A stretch of 5,010 nucleotides of DNA from Omnitrophica WOR_2 bacterium RBG_13_41_10 (GTDB taxonomy: Bacteria; Omnitrophota; Gorgyraeia; Gygaellales; Profunditerraquicolaceae). Position numbers and translations under genes: made by a program. This document shows positions 1 through 4,995 of the stretch, one piece after another. Location: assembly GCA_001805465.1 (NCBI GenBank), contig MHGH01000021.1, positions 1,433-6,442 on the forward strand. Reading direction: 5' to 3'. The number at the start of each line of letters is the position of its first letter. Within the stretch, counting starts at the first letter, position 1. The notes under the pieces were generated by a model, which was given only the letters and a program-made list of their open reading frames with translations, had not been told where the DNA came from and did no database searches.

Positions 1-301
1 AGCGGGTCGTTGACTGAGTTACCTTAGTTAAATGGATATAAACCTTGCTGGGTTTCTCCTCTAGCATAATATAACCTTTAAGGCTATCCTCCCGCTTGAT
101 TACGCCGCGGGCCCTGGCAATTATCAACGCTGTATCCCAAAGGTTATCATAAGGCTTGTCGATTTCCCCCTCTATAGCATCTTTACTTACCGCATATACC
201 CCTGCTGCCCCCAGAACCCCTCCGACTATTAGAGGAGCACACCCTGATATGCCTACGAAAAGAAATGGAGTGATCAAAAGAAAATATACCAACTTTCTCA
301 T
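1..301 (-). CDS. DUF3568-type lipoprotein, C-terminus beyond the window edge
   Basis: The first 100 codons of an open frame that runs off the low-coordinate end. The start is ATG at 301-299, with the Shine-Dalgarno AAGGAG (312-307) five bases before it. The protein begins MRKL, has a hydrophobic signal segment (residues 4-19) and a lipobox I-S-G-C with Cys21 as the lipidated residue, so it should be a membrane-anchored, periplasm-facing lipoprotein. After the Cys come a Gly/Ala-rich stretch (27-36), then a pattern PYDNLWDTAL (50-59), a basic helix, and alternating hydrophobic strands (77-93). This order (Gly/Ala-rich segment, 'YD.LW..A' helix, then strands ending in a T-rich region) is what I know of the DUF3568 lipoprotein family, whose function is unknown. 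The ATG overlaps the stop of the preceding 34-codon gene (ATGA), so the two should be translationally coupled and in one operon with the transporter. Family assignment is from memory of the pattern; the lipoprotein call is visible directly. Confidence 0.85.
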   Translation of the reverse strand, partial: MRKLVYFLLITPFLFVGISGCAPLIVGGVLGAAGVYAVSKDAIEGEIDKPYDNLWDTALIIARARGVIKREDSLKGYIMLEEKPSKVYIHLTKVTQSTTR

Positions 302-402
302 TTCAACTCCTTTTTAGAGAACACTTTGAAAAAACAAAAGGTAGTGAGCCCTAAAATTATGGCCCAGGAAACAATCAGGAGTATCCATCCGGAAATTTTC
401 AA
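298..402 (-). CDS. MetS-like small subunit of an NSS-family transporter (34 aa, TTG start)
   Basis: A 34-codon frame filling the gap between the transporter and the lipoprotein. It starts with TTG (402-400), overlapping the transporter's TGA stop (401-399), and ends with TGA (300-298), overlapping the next ATG. A Shine-Dalgarno-like AAGGTGAGG (416-408) precedes the TTG by five bases. The product is one hydrophobic helix (residues 6-25, starting GWILLIVSW) followed by a short basic tail (KVFSKKELK). Bacterial sodium:neurotransmitter symporters are often followed by such a single-helix protein; in Corynebacterium glutamicum, MetS is needed with MetP for methionine uptake (family MaAIMP_sms). 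Length, position, Gly-Trp near the start, the Cys-Phe-Phe-Lys helix end and overlaps at both ends all fit. It should sit in the inner membrane with the transporter. It is short and has a non-ATG start, so gene callers would probably omit it. The start codon is inferred. Confidence 0.8.
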   Translation of the reverse strand: MKISGWILLIVSWAIILGLTTFCFFKVFSKKELK

Positions 403-1967
403 CCCAGCCTCACCTTCTGTATCTTCTTTTTTCCCCAAGCTATTTTTACCAGAGCGGCTAAAATTAAAAACACCAAAACTAACCCTATCCTTGTGCCTAA
501 GATATATACTCTATCTAACGGCAAAACCCTCTTCATAAATATTATCGGCAGCCACTCCTGCCACAGCCACATTCCCAGAATAAAAAATAGAAATAAAGGG
601 GTGATGTATTTAATGATAAATTTATATACCTGTGGCACCTGCATATCCGCCCCCTTGTGTATCTCATCCCAGGCCTTCTCCATTCCAAACACCCAGGCAA
701 AAAGCAGCGTCTCAATAGTAGCAAATAAAACCAAAAAGAAAGTCCCTCCCCAGAAATCTAATTCGTCCACTACCCCATTTTTTAAGAAAAAAATCACCGG
801 TTGGCATAAGATAAATACCACAACGCCGAAGATAACTACCGCCTTTTTTCGGGTGATGTCGAATTCATCCTCTAAAAAAGCTACTGCCGGCTGTGCCAGG
901 GAAACCGAAGAGGTTAAGCCCGCTAAAAATAATAAGAAAAACCAGATAAAACTTAATATTACCGGCCAGGGCAGTTTATTTAAAATTAAAGGCATAGTTA
1001 CAAATCCTAGATTAAATACTCCGGATTTGGCAATAGACTGAATATCTATGGGGCCAAAAAAGACAAACGCCGCCGGTATAATAATGCTGCTGCCTAAGAT
1101 AACTTCAGCTAACTCGTTAGTACTAGAAGCGGTTAAACCGGATAAAACTACATCATCCCCCTTAGATAAATAACTTGCATAAGTAAGTATAACGCCTATC
1201 CCTACGCTTAAAGTAAAAAATATTTGCCCGGCTGCTTCCAACCAAACCTTAGCAGACGTTAAAGCAGAAAAATCGGCGTTCCATAAAAAACCGAATCCAT
1301 TTAATATATTCCAAGTGGGTTTATCCGGATCTGGAGTGCCTAAAGTAACAACTCTGATCAAAAGAATTAAGCCAAAAATAAATAAAAGCGGCATTGCCCG
1401 CTTGCAGAGCCTTTCTATGCCCCCTTTTATGCCATAGTATATTACCCAGATATTTAAAATAAAAGTAATAACGAAAAATAAATAGGCTAAATGGATACCG
1501 TGAAAATATTGATTTACTTCTAACCCCTGGAAACCTCTTAAAAAACTCTGCATCGCAGCCTGATCTGGTAGGGCCCTGCATTTACCTATCAACGCAAAAA
1601 AGCTATAGGCTAGTGTCCAAGATTCGATATAGACATAGTAGATAAATATTATTAAGGGGCCGAATATACCGATTACCCCGAAATATTTAATAAAACGGTT
1701 CTTCTGCCAGATACTGTGGAATATCCCGGGAGCAGTCCCATGCTCAAAACCGCCGCCAAAACGGCCCAGGGTCCACTCAATCCACATTAAGGGGATGCCC
1801 AATAAAAATAAGGCCACAAAATAAGGAATCATAAATGCCCCGCCCCCATTAGAGGCTGCCTTAGCAGGAAACCTTAGGAAATTACCCAACCCGACAGCAG
1901 AACCTGCCACTGCCATGATAATCCCCAAACGCGAACCCCAGCTATCCCTTTTCTTTTGTGGTTGCAT
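399..1967 (-). CDS. LeuT-like sodium-dependent amino-acid symporter (NSS/SNF family)
   Basis: A full-length 522-residue inner-membrane transporter that should import an amino acid with sodium. Hydrophobic segments fit the 12-helix LeuT fold (roughly 12-36, 42-66, 93-124, 160-180, 188-208, 239-265, 275-305, 334-368, 374-394, 402-425, 446-468, 485-510). Compared with LeuT as I remember it, signature blocks match closely: GLGNFLRFP (26-34), NGGGAFMIPY (40-49), IYYVYIESWTL (109-119), GQIFFTLS (247-254), VLSGLTA (274-280), AGLTSS (349-354), AFLEDE (363-368). Sodium-site residues corresponding to LeuT N27, T254, N286, A351, T354 and S355 are N29, T252, N284, A349, T352 and S353. E288 matches LeuT E290, which suggests chloride independence. 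In the substrate pocket Y111, F251 and S254 are kept, but LeuT V104, F259 and I359 become I107, I257 and L357, and N21 becomes S23. The ATG fits the N-terminus of LeuT although its ribosome-binding site is weak. The next two genes overlap and are probably co-transcribed. The exact substrate cannot be read; a hydrophobic amino acid is likely. Confidence 0.96.
   Translation of the reverse strand: MQPQKKRDSWGSRLGIIMAVAGSAVGLGNFLRFPAKAASNGGGAFMIPYFVALFLLGIPLMWIEWTLGRFGGGFEHGTAPGIFHSIWQKNRFIKYFGVIGIFGPLIIFIYYVYIESWTLAYSFFALIGKCRALPDQAAMQSFLRGFQGLEVNQYFHGIHLAYLFFVITFILNIWVIYYGIKGGIERLCKRAMPLLFIFGLILLIRVVTLGTPDPDKPTWNILNGFGFLWNADFSALTSAKVWLEAAGQIFFTLSVGIGVILTYASYLSKGDDVVLSGLTASSTNELAEVILGSSIIIPAAFVFFGPIDIQSIAKSGVFNLGFVTMPLILNKLPWPVILSFIWFFLLFLAGLTSSVSLAQPAVAFLEDEFDITRKKAVVIFGVVVFILCQPVIFFLKNGVVDELDFWGGTFFLVLFATIETLLFAWVFGMEKAWDEIHKGADMQVPQVYKFIIKYITPLFLFFILGMWLWQEWLPIIFMKRVLPLDRVYILGTRIGLVLVFLILAALVKIAWGKKKIQKVRLG
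408..416 (-). promoter_or_regulatory. Shine-Dalgarno for the TTG-started small subunit
   Basis: The minus strand reads AAGGTGAGG inside the last codons of the transporter gene, five bases before TTG at 402. It is the main support for the TTG as the start of the 34-residue protein, because no ATG or GTG lies at a suitable place in that frame. Confidence 0.55.
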
Positions 1968-2025
1968 AGCCCGCTTGCGGCCTGATTTTATCGCCGAAAT
2001 TAGTGGTTTTTGGCTGTATAATCAA

Positions 2026-2100
2026 GAAAATCGCCTTCGGCGATGACTTTCAGCGATTTTCGCAGTGGTATGGGAAAGTGTTTTATACTTTCCTGTACCA
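2026..2100 (-). promoter_or_regulatory. Structured 5' leader of the transporter operon with competing hairpins
   Basis: Read on the minus strand, the first part of the predicted leader forms hairpin A: TGGTA and GGAAAGT (2100-2096, 2093-2087) pair with ACTTTCC and TACCA (2079-2073, 2070-2066), with a 7-base loop and a CA/CA internal mismatch. Next is hairpin B, ATCGCC-GAA-GGCGAT (2044-2030), followed by TTTC. An outer alternative pairs GAAAATCGC (2061-2053) with GCGATTTTC (2034-2026). A second GAAAGT (2051-2046) could compete for the ACTTTC arm of hairpin A, and a further GGCGAT (1995-1990) could compete for ATCGCC of hairpin B. Mutually exclusive pairings suggest an attenuator- or riboswitch-like leader, but no known class is recognised. 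Hairpin A has G-U pairs at the two mismatched columns if read on the plus strand, so an antisense origin or a dispersed repeat is also possible. Confidence 0.4.
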
Positions 2101-2107
2101 TAAAATA

Positions 2108-2136
2108 ATTATATCCAGCTTTATATTGCTTTGCAA
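2108..2136 (-). promoter_or_regulatory. Sigma-70-type promoter of the transporter operon
   Basis: On the minus strand, TTGCAA (2136-2131, four of six consensus bases) is followed after 17 bases by a perfect TATAAT (2113-2108). The expected start of transcription is an A near 2101, giving a leader of about 134 nt before the transporter ATG at 1967. Spacing and the -10 are optimal, and the site lies in the only large gap between the 77-residue gene and the transporter. It separates the transporter, small-subunit and lipoprotein genes as their own transcription unit. Confidence 0.65.
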
Positions 2137-2158
2137 GTAATTTAAAATTATCTCATCT

Positions 2159-2175
2159 TGAGCCAAAAGGGCTCA
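2159..2175 (-). other. Short hairpin at the end of the 77-residue gene
   Basis: TGAGCC-CTTTT-GGCTCA on the minus strand is a perfect 6-bp stem with a 5-base loop, and its first three bases are the stop codon of the upstream gene. What follows (AGATGAGATAATTTTAAATT) has no immediate T-run, so it is not a canonical rho-independent terminator. It may be a weak terminator or an mRNA 3'-end structure just before the transporter promoter. Confidence 0.35.
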
Positions 2176-2406
2176 CATCGTCTCTAGGGCTTCCTCAATT
2201 AAAGGTAAAATCCCTTCTAGTTCTTCTTTGGCTAATCTTCCTAATTTAGCAAAAGTAAAATTTCCGTTCCTGTCTTTAATTTCTCGGGAAATTTGTAACT
2301 TTTTAGGGCCGTTATTGTAGGAATAAACACTTACTGCAACCTTGCCGTTTTCATTTTCCCACGTTTTAGAAAACGATTGCTCATCTAAGCTGTTGTCGTA
2401 AGGCAT
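2173..2406 (-). CDS. Small protein of unknown function, possibly PC4/YdbC-like (77 aa)
   Basis: A 77-residue cytoplasmic protein starting MPYDNSLDEQ, with no signal peptide or membrane segment. The start at 2406 is chosen because AAGGAGG (2420-2414) stands seven bases before it; the open frame continues back to 2499, but that extension runs through an inverted repeat and lacks a ribosome-binding site. The protein shows an N-terminal 'SFSKTWEN' segment, a strand VAVSVYSY (residues 23-30), a second strand around KKLQISRE (35-42), a polar turn DRNGNF (45-50), then KLGRLAKEELEGILPLIEEAL, a helix-forming tail. Strands ending in a 'G...L..EE...L.P.I.EAL' helix resemble the PC4/YdbC single-stranded-DNA-binding fold, which would make it a transcription-associated protein. 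This is a hypothesis from pattern only. It follows the lipoprotein gene by 116 bases and may have its own promoter. Confidence 0.85.
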   Translation of the reverse strand: MPYDNSLDEQSFSKTWENENGKVAVSVYSYNNGPKKLQISREIKDRNGNFTFAKLGRLAKEELEGILPLIEEALETM

Positions 2407-2413
2407 ATCTGTA

Positions 2414-2420
2414 CCTCCTT
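2414..2420 (-). promoter_or_regulatory. Strong Shine-Dalgarno that sets the start of the 77-residue protein
   Basis: The minus strand reads AAAAAAGGAGGTACAGATATG. The AAGGAGG core is fully complementary to the 16S rRNA tail and lies seven bases from ATG 2406. This excludes the longer 108-codon reading from 2499. Confidence 0.9.
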
Positions 2421-2429
2421 TTTTAATGA

Positions 2430-2471
2430 GCACATAATTTACGGAATGAAATAAACGTAAATTATATGTGC
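2430..2471 (-). repeat. Long inverted repeat just upstream of the 77-residue gene
   Basis: On the minus strand GCACATATAATTTACG (2471-2456) and CGTAAATTATGTGC (2443-2430) are complementary over 14 bp, apart from a TA insertion in the first arm, around a 12-base loop. The near arm ends nine bases before the Shine-Dalgarno. There is no T-run after it in the direction of transcription, so it is not a terminator. The first arm contains TATAAT, which could be a -10 box. It could be an operator for a dimeric regulator or an mRNA hairpin protecting or controlling the ribosome-binding site. Confidence 0.6.
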
Positions 2472-2489
2472 GAATTAATCCCGAGTAAC
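2461..2489 (-). promoter_or_regulatory. Possible promoter for the 77-residue gene
   Basis: TATAAT (2466-2461) is a perfect -10 box. The hexamer 17 bases upstream is GTTACT (2489-2484), which matches TTGACA at only three positions. The same GTTACT occurs again exactly 20 bases further upstream (2509-2504), about two helical turns away, as could suit an activator. Predicted transcription would start in the loop of the inverted repeat. The A/T richness of the region means a chance -10 is possible. Confidence 0.35.
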
Positions 2490-2508
2490 TGTTTATCAAT
2501 TCAAGTAA

Positions 2509-2522
2509 CGAGGGATCCCTCG
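2509..2522. repeat. 14-bp perfect palindrome directly after the lipoprotein stop codon
   Basis: CGAGGGATCCCTCG abuts the TAG stop at 2525-2523. As RNA it can form a 5-bp stem with a GATC loop. The bases that follow in the direction of transcription (TTACTTGAATTG) are not a T-run, so intrinsic termination is doubtful. Confidence 0.4.
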
Positions 2523-2963
2523 CTATTGCTGTTGTTCTTTTTGTTCCGTCTTTACAGGTTCTTCTAAAGCAGAAAATAATTTATTTGCGATAAGTTCTTT
2601 TGCCGGGCTGCTCAAAGACGATACTTCAATTTGAGTAGAAGATGCGCTTATTTCTTTAAAGAATATTCCTACCGGCGTAGTATCCTCGCTAGATACATAG
2701 ATAGCGATCAGTTTATCCTTAATATCTTTTTTATAAATGTAGGCATTGATGCTTTTTAATATATCCGAGGTTTTAGTAAAACAGGTAAAGTAATCGTAAG
2801 CGAAGGTTTTAATAATGGCGTTTTTACGCTGCTTTTCTAATTCTTTAGTAGAAATCCCCAAGAAGCCTTTTGTGCCTTCGGTTATCGTAGCACAGCCGCT
2901 TATAAAAGGTAAAGGGTAAAAGATAAAGGATAAAATTATCAAAAATATTTTTAACTTTCTCAT
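2523..2963 (-). CDS. Lipoprotein of unknown function, distantly DUF3568-like (146 aa)
   Basis: A complete 146-residue protein. It starts MRKLKIF, has a strongly hydrophobic signal segment (residues 5-21) and a lipobox I-S-G-C with Cys24 as the acylated residue. Ser25 does not occur; the residue after Cys is Ala, and no Asp stands at +2, so the protein should reach the outer membrane by the usual sorting rule if the host follows it. The mature part has a polar linker (28-48), a core TFAYDYFTCF (53-62), a helix (63-75), strands IAIYV (87-91) and VGIFFKEI (98-105), and QIEVSS (111-116). It ends in a Glu/Gln/Lys-rich tail. The 'YD......T..IL' helix followed by 'V.I..K.......' strands parallels the lipoprotein at 1-301, so I suspect a shared fold. 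The start has the Shine-Dalgarno TAAGGAGG, five bases before ATG and 13 bases after the stop of the patatin fusion gene, so they are surely co-transcribed. Function is unknown. Confidence 0.9.
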   Translation of the reverse strand: MRKLKIFLIILSFIFYPLPFISGCATITEGTKGFLGISTKELEKQRKNAIIKTFAYDYFTCFTKTSDILKSINAYIYKKDIKDKLIAIYVSSEDTTPVGIFFKEISASSTQIEVSSLSSPAKELIANKLFSALEEPVKTEQKEQQQ

Positions 2964-2976
2964 AAGGCCTCCTTAT

Positions 2977-4995
2977 CTAATCCTTGATCACCTGCCAGAT
3001 ATTGTCCAGCTTCTTACGTGCTTCTTCTTCGCCTCTTTTAGCAAATTCTTCGGCGCGGTCTATCTCCAGCCAGTACATCCCACAGGTATCCGGATGCAAA
3101 ACTATATCCGCCAGTTGCGCTTCCTTCTGGGCTAATTCCGACTGCAGTATTTCAATACTGCTGAAAATGATATCGAGTATATTAGTTTTAAATTTATTTT
3201 TCAGGTAATCTCTTAGGCTAAACCATTTTCTCTTTTTAATAATCTCGGTGGTGGCAGTAAAATTCTCCTTTATCTTTTCGTATTGGCTAAGTATGTCTTC
3301 CCGGGAAGGGGTGACATTGATAGCGATTATCTTTCTTGCGCCTGCCTTAAAAAGGGCCTCGGTAGGCAAAGGATTGATTACCCCTCCGTCAAAAAGCATT
3401 TCTTCTTTGAATTGAAAAGGCGCAAATACTCCGGGCATACTGCAGCTGGCCATAATCGCATCTCTAATCAGCCCTTTATCAAAAATCCGGGATTCTTTTC
3501 TTTTTAGATCACTGGCAACAATTCTTAAGGGCAGTTTCACGTCGTAAAATGTCTTATCATTAAAGTATTTCTTAATGAGTCTGCGCAATTTATTACCTTT
3601 AATAAATCCAAAAACCGGAAAGGTCCAATCCATCAGCCCCCAGACGCTTTTTGAATCTTTTTGCATTTCTTGAATAATCGCTAAAATATCTTTGCTGGAT
3701 TTACCAATTGCCCAAAGGCCGGCAAGAAAAGAACCCACGCTGGAACCGGAAATAACATCAATAGGAATTTTTTCTTCTTCGATTACTTTTAACACCCCGA
3801 TATGGCAAAATCCATAAGCCACCCCTACTCCTAAGGCTAAGCCCACTAAACAATCGCCTACCTGACGGGCAATTCTTCGCACTGCCTTGGCATATTCACT
3901 ATCAGGGGCATCTACAATTAATCTATCGGAAGAAGCGAATTCTATCTTGGGAAGAGTAGCAAATATGTCATGATCCAAGGTATTCAGTTGTTCTTCATAA
4001 GGAATTTTTGCCATTTTATATTCGTTGATAATTACTTTTATTTTAGACTCCTGAAAATGAAAGTCCGTCTTTAATCTTTCGATTAAATTGCGCGTGCGCA
4101 TAAGGTCTACGGCTTCAGGGCTGGTAAGAATATGGATAAGGTCGGATTGATTTAATATATTAATCACAAACTGGCTCATATCCGATGGTAAATCCAAAAC
4201 TATATAATGGTAGTCATTGATCAGGGTATTCAAGATATTAATCAGCCTCTTTATTTGGGCCTCTTCTTGTTGGGATTCGTAATAAAAACAAATTAAATCA
4301 ATACCGAATTTATTCTTTAAAATAAAATCTTTCAGCCTGGGCTTATCTATCAAGGGATTGGCTAAATCAAATGCCGGGTAATTGCCGGCAATATCCAATC
4401 GCGCCGGTAGGCTATGGGTTTTATCTTTGGGGCATATATCTAATATTACCAAAGACTTCTTGGTTTCCTGATGAATGCTTAAGGCTAAATTAAAAGCGTA
4501 AATGGTCTTACCTGCCTGCGAATAAGAACTGTATACGGAAACAATAGTGCTTTCAAAAATAGTCTTTTGATGCAGGTCTTTATTTTTAAGGCGGCGGCAT
4601 AAGGTTTGGCTTAAATCAATGGCCAGGCGGGGAATTTTCTTTAAGATAAAATCAAAATCTTCTCTTTTTATAACCAGGATAAGGCAATCATTGATAGCCA
4701 AAGCGGTTACCGAATGCGCCTCACCGGTTAATAATGAAATAATCCCAAAATATTTTCCGCGGTGTAAGTACTCTAACACGGCTTCTTTGCCGGGCGGCCC
4801 TTGAGTATACACCATAACCCTGCCTAAAACCACGCAATAAAAGGCATCGGGGCAAGAGCCTTCTTTATAAATAATTTCATTCTTCTTATATTCCTTAAGG
4901 TCATAACGGGCCCTGATAAAAGAGCGCTCCCTTGCCGATAAATCGGCAAATAAAGGGATCTCCTGCAATATTAAATCTTTATCAACCATTTCCAT
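2977..4995 (-). CDS. Three-domain protein: cNMP-binding-type, MinD/ParA-like P-loop and patatin phospholipase
   Basis: A 672-residue protein without signal peptide. Residues 1-145 form a cyclic-nucleotide-binding-type domain (FGIISLLTGEAHS at 83-95 is the phosphate-binding cassette). Residues 148-380 look like a MinD/ParA P-loop domain: SSYSQAGKT (156-164) as Walker A with K163 and T164, VILDICP (183-189), YIVLDLP (264-270) as Walker B with D268, and LTSPEAVDLMRTRNL (290-304). Residues 383-672 are a patatin domain: glycine-rich loop GVGVAYG (389-395), HIGVLK (398-403), nucleophile elbow G-S-S-V-G with Ser419, and D-G-G with Asp536 as the dyad partner. It resembles bacterial neuropathy-target-esterase-like proteins, which hydrolyse phospholipid acyl chains at membranes under regulatory-domain control. 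Departures: the cassette lacks the usual Glu and Arg (I85, H94), Walker A lacks the usual early glycines, and the oxyanion loop has Tyr where Arg/Lys is typical. The ATG at 4995 is preceded by only 15 visible bases with a weak ribosome-binding site; M3 (4989) is an alternative. Confidence 0.93.
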   Translation of the reverse strand: MEMVDKDLILQEIPLFADLSARERSFIRARYDLKEYKKNEIIYKEGSCPDAFYCVVLGRVMVYTQGPPGKEAVLEYLHRGKYFGIISLLTGEAHSVTALAINDCLILVIKREDFDFILKKIPRLAIDLSQTLCRRLKNKDLHQKTIFESTIVSVYSSYSQAGKTIYAFNLALSIHQETKKSLVILDICPKDKTHSLPARLDIAGNYPAFDLANPLIDKPRLKDFILKNKFGIDLICFYYESQQEEAQIKRLINILNTLINDYHYIVLDLPSDMSQFVINILNQSDLIHILTSPEAVDLMRTRNLIERLKTDFHFQESKIKVIINEYKMAKIPYEEQLNTLDHDIFATLPKIEFASSDRLIVDAPDSEYAKAVRRIARQVGDCLVGLALGVGVAYGFCHIGVLKVIEEEKIPIDVISGSSVGSFLAGLWAIGKSSKDILAIIQEMQKDSKSVWGLMDWTFPVFGFIKGNKLRRLIKKYFNDKTFYDVKLPLRIVASDLKRKESRIFDKGLIRDAIMASCSMPGVFAPFQFKEEMLFDGGVINPLPTEALFKAGARKIIAINVTPSREDILSQYEKIKENFTATTEIIKKRKWFSLRDYLKNKFKTNILDIIFSSIEILQSELAQKEAQLADIVLHPDTCGMYWLEIDRAEEFAKRGEEEARKKLDNIWQVIKD

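Noticed and set aside
493..1041. A 182-codon open frame on the plus strand opposite the transporter gene
   Set aside because: It lies wholly within the clear, full-length transporter frame, has low-complexity Lys/Asn/Ser composition, no recognisable domain and no supporting ribosome-binding site.
1321..1581. An 86-codon minus-strand frame inside the transporter gene
   Set aside because: It is an out-of-frame shadow of the transporter; the transporter frame is intact with all family motifs, so no frameshift needs explaining.
2030..2044. ATCGCC-GAA-GGCGAT hairpin as an intrinsic terminator between the 77-residue gene and the transporter
   Set aside because: The stem is six pairs and the tail is only TTTC before mixed sequence; it also lies downstream of the better promoter, so it fits a leader structure or weak attenuator better.
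2407..2499. N-terminal extension of the 77-residue protein (108-codon reading from ATG 2499)
   Set aside because: The extension crosses the inverted repeat and candidate promoter, has no ribosome-binding site at 2499, and a near-perfect AAGGAGG directs initiation at 2406.
2509..2522. Palindrome after the 146-residue lipoprotein as a rho-independent terminator
   Set aside because: The stem is only 5 bp once a loop is allowed, and no T-run follows in the direction of transcription.
2984..3208. Plus-strand open frames opposite the patatin fusion (also 3283-3507 and 4619-4804)
   Set aside because: They are antisense shadows of a long coding frame with strong domain motifs; their products have no family features.
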